A DNA stretch of 64,000 nt from the NCBI RefSeq assembly GCF_013407955.1, contig NZ_JACCBU010000001.1, forward strand, positions 7,176,127 through 7,240,126, in the 5' to 3' direction. Position numbers and translations under genes: made by a program. Under the pieces are notes generated by a model, which was given only the letters and a program-made list of their open reading frames with translations, had not been told where the DNA came from and did no database searches. Origin of the DNA: Microlunatus parietis (GTDB taxonomy: Bacteria > Actinomycetota > Actinomycetes > Propionibacteriales > Propionibacteriaceae). Numbering within the stretch: position 1 is the first letter of the stretch; each line of letters opens with the position of its first letter. Shown here piece after piece: positions 1 through 7,518 of this stretch.

Positions 1-1092
1 GCGATGACCTCGGTGCCGGTGATCTACCGGCCCAGCCTGGGCAGCCTGGAAGAGGTCATCGTGCCTTCGCTGACCACCTGCTTCTACGTCAACAACGCGG
101 TGAAGAACACCCACTTCATCGAGCGCCGGGAGCTGACCCACGTCTGGCTCAACCACGGCGACTCGGAGAAACCGGCCTGCTACAACCCGGTGCACGCGAT
201 CTACGACCTGATCTTCGCCGCCGGGCAGGCCGGCATCGACCGCTACGCCCGGCACGGCGTCGACATCCCGGCCGAGAAGTTCCGGATCGTCGGCCGGCCG
301 CAGGTGGAGTTGATCAAGCGGGCCGACCTGCCGGTGCAGGTGCAGCAGCGGCCGACGGTGCTGTACGCGCCGACCTGGCAGGGGAGCTTCGCCGACACCA
401 AGGTCTACTCACTGCCGGTGGGGGAGCGGATCGTCCAGGCCCTGCTGGCCCGCGGCGTCCGGGTGATCTTCCGCGCCCACCCGTTCAACTACCGGTTCCC
501 GGCCGCGGTGGAGTTGATCAAGAAGATTCAGGCCCGGCTGGCCGCCGACCCGGCCGGCGGGCACGTCTGGGGCGACGCGGCCGAGCAGGCGATGAGCGTC
601 GAGGACTGCTTCAACGCCTCGGACGCGATGATCTCCGACGTGTCCGCGGTGGTCTCGGACTACCTGCACAGCGCCAAGCCGTTCGCGATCGTCTCCGTCG
701 GCCGGACCCCGGAGGACCTGGTCCGCGACGCGCCGGCGGCACTGGCCGGCTATCTGATCGAGGACGACCTGGGCAACCTCGCGACCGCCCTGGACGACCT
801 GTTGATCAACGACCCGAAGCTCGACGAGCGCGCCAGCACCCGGATCTACTACCTGGGCGACTTCCCGGCCGAGACGTACGCCGACGGTTTCCTGGACGCG
901 GCCCGCGCCGTGATCAGCCGGGGCCCTGCCGATGAGGCCGTGGACGGCCTGGCCTTTCGACAGGCTCAGCGGACGTTCCCGCCCCCGCGCCCCGAGCCCG
1001 CCGAACCACCGCGCCCCGAGCCCGCCGAACCACCGCGCCCTGAGCCTGTCGAAGGGCCAGGCCCGGTCCCGCGGCCCGCCGATCATGGTTAG
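1..1092 (+). CDS. CDP-glycerol glycerophosphotransferase family protein, 5'-partial
   Basis: The frame is open from base 1, and the first in-window ATG (4) is probably internal: the paralogue just downstream has about 190 more residues before the matching HGDS motif. Family motifs are present in order: HVWLNHGDSEK (about residue 46), YAPTW (about 120), FRAHP (about 156) and a C-terminal SDVSAVVSDYL block (about 212). This family transfers glycerol-phosphate or related units during teichoic-acid-type polymer synthesis at the membrane. The last 45 residues are an unusual Pro-Glu-rich tail encoded by three tandem 24-bp units derived from an intergenic repeat. The stop overlaps the next gene by 8 bp, so the two are probably cotranscribed. 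Confidence 0.8.
   Translation, partial: AMTSVPVIYRPSLGSLEEVIVPSLTTCFYVNNAVKNTHFIERRELTHVWLNHGDSEKPACYNPVHAIYDLIFAAGQAGIDRYARHGVDIPAEKFRIVGRPQVELIKRADLPVQVQQRPTVLYAPTWQGSFADTKVYSLPVGERIVQALLARGVRVIFRAHPFNYRFPAAVELIKKIQARLAADPAGGHVWGDAAEQAMSVEDCFNASDAMISDVSAVVSDYLHSAKPFAIVSVGRTPEDLVRDAPAALAGYLIEDDLGNLATALDDLLINDPKLDERASTRIYYLGDFPAETYADGFLDAARAVISRGPADEAVDGLAFRQAQRTFPPPRPEPAEPPRPEPAEPPRPEPVEGPGPVPRPADHG
953..1058. repeat. CCTGAGCCTGTCGAAGGG-family repeat, one inverted and three tandem direct units, inside a gene end
   Basis: An inverted copy lies at 953-970. Three direct 24-bp units follow at 987-1010, 1011-1034 and 1035-1058. The third unit matches the repeat seen at 28.0, 32.0, 42.6 and 45.7 kb; the first two are identical to each other but diverged from it. 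The units are read in frame as repeated Pro-Arg-Pro-Glu-Pro peptides in the upstream CDS. Confidence 0.85.
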
Positions 1093-2584
1093 CCTGCTCC
1101 GCCGGGCGGTGCCCGACCTCGCCCTGGCCGTGACAGCCGGGTTGCTGGTGATCTTGGTCGCCGGGTACCGGTCCGGCCCGTCACCCGCACTGGTTTGCGG
1201 AGTCGGGCTCGGCCTGCTGTCGGCGGCGGTGATCGCGCTGAGCCGGCCGCTGGCCCGGGCCGGGTCGCGGCCGCAGCTCAGCGCGGTCCGACTGCCCGGC
1301 CATCCCGAACCAGGCACCCCGGCCACCCTGACCCTCACCCGGGCCGTCGCCGGCCTGATCCTGGCGCTGTCCGGGCTCGCCGCGGCGTCCGGCCTGGTGC
1401 CGGTGATGATCTTGGTCGGCGTGCTCGGAATGATCATGACCGGCGGACTGCTGCAACTGATCCGGCGGCGGACCCGCACGGTCGGGAACCCGGCACGGCT
1501 GCGGGCGGCGATCGAGGCGTACGCGCCGCGGGTGATCATCTACACGAGCCGGGAGAGCGGCGGCGCCTACCAGCTGGCGATGTGGCTGCCGCTGCTGGAG
1601 CTGCTGGGGGAGCGGTATCTGGTCGTGGTCCGGCATCCGGCCGCGCTGGCCTGGGCCGCACCGCTGACGCAGGCCCCGGTGGTCTGCGCGCCGCTGGCGA
1701 CCGACTTGGACGCGGTGATCACCGAGTCGGCCCGGGTCGCGCTCTACGTCAACGTCGTCGGCGGCAACGCCAACCTGGTCGGCTACCGGTCCCTGGCCCA
1801 CGTCTACCTCGGCCACGGCGACTCGGACAAGGAGGCGTCGGTGCACCCGACGCACCTCATGTTCGACTGGATCTTCGTGGCCGGCCGGGCGGCCCGGGAA
1901 CGCTACCGGCAGGCCGGACTGGAGATTCCCGACGACCGGTTCGTCGAGATCGGCCGGCCCCAACTGGCCGACGCCGCGACCCCGGCCGGGCCGGTCGGCT
2001 CCGTGACCGAGCCCACCGTGCTGCTGGCCCCGACCTGGCGCGGCTACAACGCCCGCACCGAGCTGAGCTCGCTGCCGTACTGCCCGGTCCTGGCCGAGGC
2101 GCTGATCGCCCGCGGTGCCACGGTCGCCTTCCGGCCGCACCCGCTGAGCTGGGACAACGCCGCCGAGCGGTCCTTGATCGACTCCGTCGACGCGCTGCTG
2201 GCCCGGGACCGGACGGCGTCGGGCCGACGGCACCGGCTGGCCCGGGAGCACCGCCGAGACACCCTGGTCGAGGTGTTCAACGACTCCGACGCCCTGATCG
2301 CCGACATCAGCGGCCTGCTGGTCGACTACTTCGCCACTCTGAAGCCGTACGCCGTCGTCCTGCCCCCGACCGTCGCGGAGCCGCCCGCCACCGCCGCGGC
2401 CGGCTACCGGATCACCCATGATCAACTTCGCACCGCCGACCTGGACCGCGCCCTCGACGACCTGCTCCGCACCGACCCCTGCGCCGACCGCCGCCCCGCC
2501 GTCGCCGAGCACTACCTCGGCCCCCTGCCGCCCTCCCCGAAGCCGTTCCTGGACGCGCTCCGTTCGTTGATCGACAGGCACTGA
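1085..2584 (+). CDS. membrane-anchored CDP-glycerol glycerophosphotransferase family protein
   Basis: A 499-residue paralogue of the preceding gene. ATG 1085 is chosen because it overlaps the upstream stop by 8 bp and is followed at once by hydrophobic segments (about residues 7-25, 36-50 and 78-118); frame upstream of it is only repeat DNA. The catalytic half carries HVYLGHGDSDK (about residue 239), LLAPTWRGY, FRPHPLSW and SDALIADISGLLVDYF. Two tandem paralogues suggest successive steps in making or decorating a glycerol-phosphate-type wall polymer, an inference from family only. Its last 25 codons recur in the remnant at 4743-5054. Confidence 0.82.
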   Translation: MVSLLRRAVPDLALAVTAGLLVILVAGYRSGPSPALVCGVGLGLLSAAVIALSRPLARAGSRPQLSAVRLPGHPEPGTPATLTLTRAVAGLILALSGLAAASGLVPVMILVGVLGMIMTGGLLQLIRRRTRTVGNPARLRAAIEAYAPRVIIYTSRESGGAYQLAMWLPLLELLGERYLVVVRHPAALAWAAPLTQAPVVCAPLATDLDAVITESARVALYVNVVGGNANLVGYRSLAHVYLGHGDSDKEASVHPTHLMFDWIFVAGRAARERYRQAGLEIPDDRFVEIGRPQLADAATPAGPVGSVTEPTVLLAPTWRGYNARTELSSLPYCPVLAEALIARGATVAFRPHPLSWDNAAERSLIDSVDALLARDRTASGRRHRLAREHRRDTLVEVFNDSDALIADISGLLVDYFATLKPYAVVLPPTVAEPPATAAAGYRITHDQLRTADLDRALDDLLRTDPCADRRPAVAEHYLGPLPPSPKPFLDALRSLIDRH

Positions 2585-2672
2585 TCAGCCGGTGCCGGCG
2601 GGAGCCTAGGGGATCGGTGCACGATAATGGCCTGGAGAGTGTGGGTTTGGCTCCGGCGAAAGGTATCGGCGA

Positions 2673-3905
2673 ATGCGCGGTGCTGGTGATCAGTTCAGCG
2701 TGGGCGAGCGGGTCACGTTCTACCGTCGTCGCCGTGGCCTGACTCAGCGTGTGCTCGCCGATCTGGTCGGTCGCAGCGAGGACTGGCTGTCGAAGATCGA
2801 GCGCGGTGAGCGTGAACTTCGTCGGCTCGACGTCATCGCCGAGCTGGCCCAAGCGTTGCGCGTCAGCGTCGGTGATCTCCTCGGCCAGCCGGTGTTGGTC
2901 GAAGCCCGCGAGAAGCCAGATCACGAAGACATCCCTGCGATCCGCACTGCGTTGATGAATCACCGGCGGCTGTCGACGGTCCTCTTTCCTGATCAGACGC
3001 GACAGCACCCGCCCCGGTTGGATGCCGTTGAGCAATTGACCACAAGTTCGCGGCGGCGTTTTCTGAATGGGGAACTCGGCGACGTCATAGCAGTGTTGCC
3101 GCGGCTGATCACGGAGGCCCAGAACCTTGAAGACGGCACAGCGCAGAACCTGCACCATGCGTTCGCCTTGTCGTCTCGGATCCACCACCTGGCGTCTTCG
3201 ACCCTGACCAAGGTGGGCGAAGCGGATCTTGCCTGGATCGCGGCCGAGCGTGCGATGGCGGCTGCGGATCGTTCAAGCGAGCCGCGAGTGATTGCGGCGG
3301 CGGCTAGAGCGGGCGCAAGCGCGCTCATGGCCATCGGCCGGTTCGATGACTCACTCCAGGTGGCAAGTCAAGCAGCGCGTTGGATTGGCCAACAGGTGGG
3401 GAGCGATGCCAGAACGGACCCAGTGGTACTCAGTTTGTCGGGAATGCTCTACCTTCGGTCCGCCGAGGCCGCGGCTCTCGCCGGAGACCGACAGACGGCA
3501 TACGAAATGCTCGAGATGGCTGATCAGGCTGCGAAGAGACTCGGAGCCGACGCGAATTACTGGCAGACCAATTTTGGTCCTACCAACGTTATGCTCCACC
3601 GCGTCTCGATCGGTCTCGACCTCGACGACATCGCCACCGTCCTGAACTTCGGCCCCGATATCGATGCCTCCAAGGTCACTTCTGAACGAGCCGCATCGTG
3701 GCGAATCCACCTTGCGCATGCCTTTGCTGTGTCGGCGCGCGATGACGAGGCTCTCGGCTGGCTGTTGGCTGCACAGGAGGATGCTGCCCAGCTGGTTTGG
3801 CACTCAGCTCTGGCCCGCGAGACTGTTCGCAGCCTCTATCGGAGGTCGGTCGGTCGGAATCAAGGGCTCGTCGAACTGGCAGAGCGCTGCCGAGCGATCG
3901 CATGA
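2673..3905 (+). CDS. XRE-family regulator with helical-repeat C-terminal domain
   Basis: A 410-residue protein. The N-terminal helix-turn-helix (about residues 7-65) has the typical form: LTQRVLADLVGRSEDWLSKIERGER. The rest is Ala-rich and helical, probably TPR-like repeats. GAAAGG at 2658-2663 sits 9 nt before the ATG. The next gene starts in an ATGA overlap with its stop, so regulator and flavoprotein are translationally coupled. Large XRE-TPR regulators of this kind are frequent in actinomycetes; the ligand and targets cannot be read from the sequence. Confidence 0.8.
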   Translation: MRGAGDQFSVGERVTFYRRRRGLTQRVLADLVGRSEDWLSKIERGERELRRLDVIAELAQALRVSVGDLLGQPVLVEAREKPDHEDIPAIRTALMNHRRLSTVLFPDQTRQHPPRLDAVEQLTTSSRRRFLNGELGDVIAVLPRLITEAQNLEDGTAQNLHHAFALSSRIHHLASSTLTKVGEADLAWIAAERAMAAADRSSEPRVIAAAARAGASALMAIGRFDDSLQVASQAARWIGQQVGSDARTDPVVLSLSGMLYLRSAEAAALAGDRQTAYEMLEMADQAAKRLGADANYWQTNFGPTNVMLHRVSIGLDLDDIATVLNFGPDIDASKVTSERAASWRIHLAHAFAVSARDDEALGWLLAAQEDAAQLVWHSALARETVRSLYRRSVGRNQGLVELAERCRAIA

Positions 3906-4453
3906 GCCAGAAGGTGATTGGGCTCGTCGCAAGCGCGGTAGGTGGCCTTGATGCTCTGCATGACGGTTTGGTCGCGCCTCTCGTCGCACGAGGGTGCCGG
4001 GTTGCGGTCACGCTGACTCCGACCGCGGGCGCTTGGTTGGAGGACATCGGCGATACGGCGCGCATAGCTGCAACGACGGGACTTCCCGTTCGCACGTCAC
4101 CGCGCTTACCACGAGAGCAGTCTCCGCACCCACCGATCGACCTTTACATCGGAGCGCCGCTGTCTGCCAACAGCACGGCGAAGCTGGCGCTGGGGATCGC
4201 CGACAATCAGGCACTCACCGTGCTCTGTGAGAACATCGCGACTACGCCGATGATCATCTTTCCGCGCGTCAATGCTGCCCACGCCCGGCAACCGGCGTGG
4301 GACGAACATCTCCGTCGTCTCTACCGGTCTCCAATTCACCTGATCTGGGGTGAGGACGTCTGGCCGCTGGCAGAGCCGCGGACGGCCGGGCCGAACCGGG
4401 TACTGCCCTGGTCATCGATCATCGACACGGCTGCCCGGATACTCGCGATCTAG
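3902..4453 (+). CDS. flavoprotein of the phosphopantothenoylcysteine decarboxylase-like superfamily
   Basis: 183 residues. The start is the ATG overlapping the regulator stop; an in-frame start at 3797 would run back through that gene. The order of features fits the FMN-binding flavoprotein family (PF02441-like): a beta-strand start KVIGLVASAVGGLD, VAVTLTPTAGAWL, then IDLYIGAPLSANSTAKLAL and IIFPRVNAAHARQPAW, comparable to the substrate and flavin loops of CoaC-type enzymes. The reaction is unknown. Pairing with an XRE regulator suggests a redox or metabolite switch, but that is inference. Confidence 0.68.
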   Translation: MSQKVIGLVASAVGGLDALHDGLVAPLVARGCRVAVTLTPTAGAWLEDIGDTARIAATTGLPVRTSPRLPREQSPHPPIDLYIGAPLSANSTAKLALGIADNQALTVLCENIATTPMIIFPRVNAAHARQPAWDEHLRRLYRSPIHLIWGEDVWPLAEPRTAGPNRVLPWSSIIDTAARILAI

Positions 4454-4472
4454 CCCGGACACTTTGTCCGGG
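4454..4472. terminator. hairpin directly after the flavoprotein stop
   Basis: A perfect 8-bp stem (CCCGGACA with TGTCCGGG) with a 3-nt loop starts one base after the stop codon. There is no U-run, as is common for terminator-like hairpins in GC-rich actinobacteria. Confidence 0.55.
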
Positions 4473-4503
4473 TTGCGGCAGCCGTAGCGATCAAAGATCG
4501 TTC

Positions 4504-4746
4504 ATGGTCAACTCAGGTCATTCCAGGGTGTCGACAGAGTCCACCCGAACCGACGCCTGCGTGCGGCTCTGGTTCTCCGAGCACCTGCTGCGAACCTACC
4601 GGGCCGATCACGAGGTGGCGCTTCGTTACGCGGCGGCAATTGGTCGGCGGTTTCCCGGGCTGATCGTGACTGTGGAACCGTGCGATTCGATCGATGATCT
4701 TGAGCGACTGCCTTGCGAACAACTCTGGGCGGTGCTCACACCATGA
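4504..4746 (+). CDS. small hypothetical protein
   Basis: An 80-residue ORF that I do not recognise. The translation has a mixed composition with a plausible amphipathic centre (HLLRTYRADHEVALRYAAAI) and no membrane segment. The ATG lies 5 nt after a weak -10-like AAAGAT. Its TGA overlaps the ATG of the next ORF. It could instead be non-coding sequence left by the rearrangement described for the next entry. Confidence 0.4.
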   Translation: MVNSGHSRVSTESTRTDACVRLWFSEHLLRTYRADHEVALRYAAAIGRRFPGLIVTVEPCDSIDDLERLPCEQLWAVLTP

Positions 4747-5054
4747 ACGGGCTGCGGAAGATGATCATGGTCATACGGCGGGCGGGTGTCGCGCTGGTGG
4801 CCGTGCTCGTTGTCGTCGTCCTGCTGACCGGCTGCGCCGGTGGCCGCGTGGGTGGTGAGCCGGGCCGCGTGATCGGCGAGCTCGAGGCGGCCCTTGACCA
4901 GCTGACGGACGTCTATCTCGACCACGCCGACTCCGACTGGGCCCCCGCGCCCGACCGCCGCCCGAAGGTCGCGGGGCACTACCTGGGCCCGCTGCCGCCC
5001 TCCCCGAAGCCGTTCCTCGAGGCGCTCCGCGGGCTGATCGGATCGCAGCGTTGA
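4743..5054 (+). CDS. lipoprotein-like ORF ending in a glycerophosphotransferase tail, probable rearranged remnant
   Basis: 103 residues from the ATG that overlaps the previous stop. The N-terminus resembles a lipoprotein signal: positive start, hydrophobic run and lipobox LLTGC. The second half is not lipoprotein-like. VYLDHADSD resembles the mid-protein VYLGHGDSD of the gene at 1085, and DRRPKVAGHYLGPLPPSPKP copies its C-terminus; about 24 bp are identical (GCCGCCCTCCCCGAAGCC and flank). This looks like a third transferase copy with large internal deletions joined to a signal peptide. Whether it is expressed is unknown. Confidence 0.5.
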   Translation: MNGLRKMIMVIRRAGVALVAVLVVVVLLTGCAGGRVGGEPGRVIGELEAALDQLTDVYLDHADSDWAPAPDRRPKVAGHYLGPLPPSPKPFLEALRGLIGSQR

Positions 5055-5367
5055 GCGGGGTGTCGCGAAAGCTCTTCAACTCGAGCACTGGAGCCGCTAT
5101 CCGCCGCTAGCGCTCGACCTGAAGAGTTCTGGCGACATCCGGGGCGTGACGACCGGCGCGGGGGAGCGGGAAACCGTGAGATAATCGGTGCATACCGCCC
5201 GTCTCCGGGCTGTCTGCCCACGGCTTTCATCAGGTCCGGTTCGCGAGCACCGAACGGACCGCAGTCGATGCCCTCCGTCACGGCCCGTCTCGTCCTCTGC
5301 TCAGCACGGTCCACGGTTCGGCACGCCACGGCGCGACCGGCTCTGCGCACTCTCCGGGAGGTATCCC
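5055..5367. other. 313-bp intergenic region with inverted repeat, candidate promoter and long 5' UTR
   Basis: After the remnant stop comes a 77-bp inverted repeat (separate entry). GATAAT at 5180-5185 is a plausible -10 for the downstream ATP-grasp gene; I see no good -35. If used, it gives a 5' UTR of about 175 nt containing a hairpin near 5236-5260 (GTCCGGTTCG opposite CCGAACGGAC). I could not match it to a riboswitch family. In-frame translation of this stretch does not look coding. Confidence 0.45.
5061..5137. repeat. 26-bp imperfect inverted repeat around a 25-bp spacer
   Basis: Arms 5061-5086 and 5112-5137 match at 21 of 26 positions in inverted orientation; the outer ends read TGTCGC and GCGACA. 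It may act as a terminator hairpin for the ORF ending at 5054. The outer ends also look like terminal inverted repeats of an insertion sequence, with essentially nothing left between them. Confidence 0.6.
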
Positions 5368-6570
5368 ATGACCCTTGCCGTCTCCTTCTCGCCGTCGGTC
5401 GGCGCGCCGCGCACCCTCGGTGACATCTACGGTCCCGGGATCGCCGTGTGCGCAAGGCCGCCGGTCGCGGACAACGGCCCGGCCGCCACCCACCGGCACA
5501 ACCGCGACGTGGCCTCGGCCCGGCCGGTCTCGGTGGCGGGCGACACGCCCCTGATCTGCAGCGCCGGCGGTACGGATCCGGCCCTGCTGGCGCAACTGCG
5601 CGAGGGCGGGATGCCGGTCGGCACCGAGCTGCGCGAGTTCCGGACCGAGGCGGAGTTCGAGCTGCAGGTGGCGGCGGCGGTCGCCGACGGCCTGCTGATC
5701 TCCATGGAGTACCCGCAGCCGGCCGCCCTCGTGCCCGACGCGTACGCGGTCAAGACGGCCGGACTCGTCGGCTTCCTGAACAACAAGGCCAGCATCAGCA
5801 CGTTCGTCGACCCCGCCTTCCGGGCCCGGCGCCGGATCGTGTCCCGCGCGGACCTGCGCGCGGCGACCCCGCGAGCGACGTCCTGGGTGCTCAAGGCGGC
5901 GACCGACGACGCACACCGCGGCAACCTCGACGTCTATCTGCACCGAGCCGGCGAGCCGATCCGGTGGCCGGCCTTCACCCGGGTGCTGACCGAGTTCGTG
6001 ATCGAGGAGTACCTGGAGCTGGTCCGCAACTGGGGCATCCAGTTCTTCGTCGAGCCGGGCGGGACGGCCCGGCTGCTGGCCGTCACCGAGCAGCGCATCG
6101 ACTCCGCCGGCCTCTACGACGGCGGACGGTTCGGACTGGTCGACGCACCGCCGCCGGCCCTGCTGGACGAGTGCCAGGCGATCACCCAGCGGGCGGCCGA
6201 TCTCGGCTACCGCGGGATGTGCAGCCTGGACTGCGCCGAGACCCGGGACGGCCGGCTGATCATGCTCGACCTGAACTTCCGGATCACCGGCGGCTCGATC
6301 CCGCTGCTGGCGCTGCAGACCGTCCGCCCCGAGGCGCTGGACCGGCCCGCCGAGTCGGTCAGCCTCGCGGCGGCCGCGCCGCTCGCGGACCTGCTCGCCG
6401 CGCTCCGCCCGGCCCTGTCCGCCGGCGGCCTGGTCGTGGTTGCCGGTCATGACACCGCCCGTACCGACCATCCGGTCCGGCTGAGCAATCTCCAATTGGT
6501 GGTGTACGGCGACGACCCGGACGAGGTGGCCCGGCGCCGAGCCGCGCTGACTGCCCTGTTCGGCGCCTGA
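5368..6570 (+). CDS. ATP-grasp domain protein of unknown substrate
   Basis: 400 residues. GGAGGT at 5357-5362 supports ATG 5368; in-frame sequence upstream does not look coding. After a pre-ATP-grasp N-terminus, the core carries SWVLKAATDDAHRGN (nucleotide-binding lysine region), FVIEEYLE, and the metal-binding end LDCAETRDG...MLDLNFRITGG with the Asp/Asn pair typical of ATP-grasp ligases. The family joins a carboxylate, activated as acyl phosphate, to an amine or thiol. No partner gene identifies the substrate; it stands alone between a wall-polymer cluster and a toxin-antitoxin region. Confidence 0.7.
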   Translation: MTLAVSFSPSVGAPRTLGDIYGPGIAVCARPPVADNGPAATHRHNRDVASARPVSVAGDTPLICSAGGTDPALLAQLREGGMPVGTELREFRTEAEFELQVAAAVADGLLISMEYPQPAALVPDAYAVKTAGLVGFLNNKASISTFVDPAFRARRRIVSRADLRAATPRATSWVLKAATDDAHRGNLDVYLHRAGEPIRWPAFTRVLTEFVIEEYLELVRNWGIQFFVEPGGTARLLAVTEQRIDSAGLYDGGRFGLVDAPPPALLDECQAITQRAADLGYRGMCSLDCAETRDGRLIMLDLNFRITGGSIPLLALQTVRPEALDRPAESVSLAAAAPLADLLAALRPALSAGGLVVVAGHDTARTDHPVRLSNLQLVVYGDDPDEVARRRAALTALFGA

Positions 6571-6610
6571 GCCTGACGACTTGCGCCCTTGAACACGCCG
6601 AGCCAGGGGC

Positions 6611-6627
6611 GTACAGTTTTCTGTACA
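6611..6627 (+). promoter_or_regulatory. palindromic operator upstream of yefM
   Basis: GTACAG and CTGTAC are separated by TTTT (6611-6626), and TGTACA is at 6622-6627. YefM-YoeB of E. coli binds a TGTACA core, so autoregulation here is likely. The site ends about 10 nt before the Shine-Dalgarno sequence. Confidence 0.7.
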
Positions 6628-6648
6628 GGTTGCAACGAGGAGGATGCC

Positions 6649-6906
6649 ATGCGGACGATGAGCTATACGGAATCCCGCGCCCGGTACGCGGAGGTGCTGG
6701 ACTCGGTCGTCGACGACCGCGAAGAGGTCGTGGTGACCAGAGCCGGCCATGAGTCCGTCGTCATCGTCTCACTCGCCGACTATGAGTCGTTGCGCGAGAC
6801 TGCCTACCTGATGCGATCGCCCGCGAACGCCCGGCGATTGCTCGACGCGATGGAGCGGTTGGAGGCGGGGGACGGCGAATCGCACGACCTGGTCGCTGAC
6901 GAGTGA
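6649..6906 (+). CDS. yefM: YefM-type antitoxin (Phd/YefM family)
   Basis: 85 residues from ATG 6649, with GAGGAGG at 6637-6643. The start MSYTESRARYAEVLDSVVDD and VVVTRAGHESVVIVSLADYESL are the dimerising, DNA-binding N-terminal fold of YefM; the C-terminal part (MRSPANARRLLDAMERL) is the toxin-wrapping segment. It neutralises the YoeB mRNA interferase encoded immediately downstream and represses the shared promoter through the TGTACA palindrome. The stop lies 2 bp before the toxin ATG. Confidence 0.93.
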   Translation: MRTMSYTESRARYAEVLDSVVDDREEVVVTRAGHESVVIVSLADYESLRETAYLMRSPANARRLLDAMERLEAGDGESHDLVADE

Positions 6907-6908
6907 CC

Positions 6909-7172
6909 ATGCGCTTGGTGTGGGATCTCAACGCCTGGGAGGACTATCTCTGGTGGCAGACCCAGGATCGCAAGACTCTCAAGCGAGTCAACCTGCTCAT
7001 CCAGGACGTGCTCCGGAACGGCAATGAGGGCATCGGCAAACCGGAACCGCTGCGCCACGACTTCGCCGGCTACTGGTCACGCCGCATCACCGAAGAGCAC
7101 AAGCTGGTCTATCGCCTGGTCGACGACACCGAGGTGCGCATCGCGGCCTGCCGGTATCACTACGGGCGTTGA
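6909..7172 (+). CDS. yoeB: YoeB-type ribosome-dependent mRNA interferase toxin
   Basis: 87 residues, close to the family's usual 84. ATG 6909 is preferred to the GTG at 6903 because the protein then begins MRLVWD, like E. coli YoeB. The signature GKPEPLRHDFAGYWSRRITE and the terminal AACRYHYG are intact, including the Glu, Arg, His and Tyr positions used for RNA cleavage in the ribosomal A site. With yefM it forms a complete type II module. Its base composition does not stand out from its neighbours. Confidence 0.93.
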   Translation: MRLVWDLNAWEDYLWWQTQDRKTLKRVNLLIQDVLRNGNEGIGKPEPLRHDFAGYWSRRITEEHKLVYRLVDDTEVRIAACRYHYGR

Positions 7173-7240
7173 TCGACACGGACAAACCAGGGCTTGTACA
7201 ACCACCCGTCTGGCCGCCTAGTTCGGTAACTGACCTCTAT

Positions 7241-7255
7241 TACCAATCATTGGTA
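7241..7255 (+). promoter_or_regulatory. palindromic operator upstream of parD
   Basis: TACCAAT and ATTGGTA form a perfect 7-bp inverted repeat around one central C, 11 bp before the parD ATG. TACCCT at 7254-7259 is a -10-like hexamer 7 nt before that ATG, so the operator overlaps the promoter and ParD can repress by occlusion. Confidence 0.6.
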
Positions 7256-7266
7256 CCCTCGAGGGC

Positions 7267-7518
7267 ATGGGCAAGAACACCTCTTTCAGCCTCGACGATC
7301 ACTACAGCGCCTTCATCGACGATGAGGTGGCCTCTGGGCGCTACCGGTCGGCCAGCGACGTCGTCCGTTCGGCGCTGCGGCTGCTCGAGGACCGCGAGAC
7401 CCACCTGCGGGCGCTCCGCGAGGCCTTGATCCTCGGCGAGCGCAGCGGGCAGTCGACACCGTTCGACTTCGACGATTTCATCGCCCAAAAGCGCGCCGGC
7501 GAAGTCCGCGCCGAGTGA
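7267..7518 (+). CDS. parD: ParD-type antitoxin
   Basis: 83 residues. The N-terminus (MGKNTSFSLDDHYSAFIDDE, then SGRYRSASDVVRSALRLLED) is the ribbon-helix-helix fold of ParD antitoxins, followed by a flexible toxin-binding tail with FDFDDFIAQKR. It overlaps the toxin gene by 4 bp (GTGA). It is 94 bp downstream of yoeB but has its own operator, so it is a separate module. Confidence 0.9.
   Translation: MGKNTSFSLDDHYSAFIDDEVASGRYRSASDVVRSALRLLEDRETHLRALREALILGERSGQSTPFDFDDFIAQKRAGEVRAE

Noticed and set aside
932..1084. N-terminal extension of the second glycerophosphotransferase
   Set aside because: It encodes only repeat-derived LSLSKG-type peptides; ATG 1085 directly precedes the membrane segments.
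5236..5260. A tRNA-like or T-loop sequence (GGTTCG...) in the ATP-grasp leader
   Set aside because: No acceptor stem, D-arm or anticodon arm could be folded around it.
5188..5367. In-frame N-terminal extension of the ATP-grasp gene
   Set aside because: The translation is Arg/Ser-rich with no conserved look, and ATG 5368 has a good SD.
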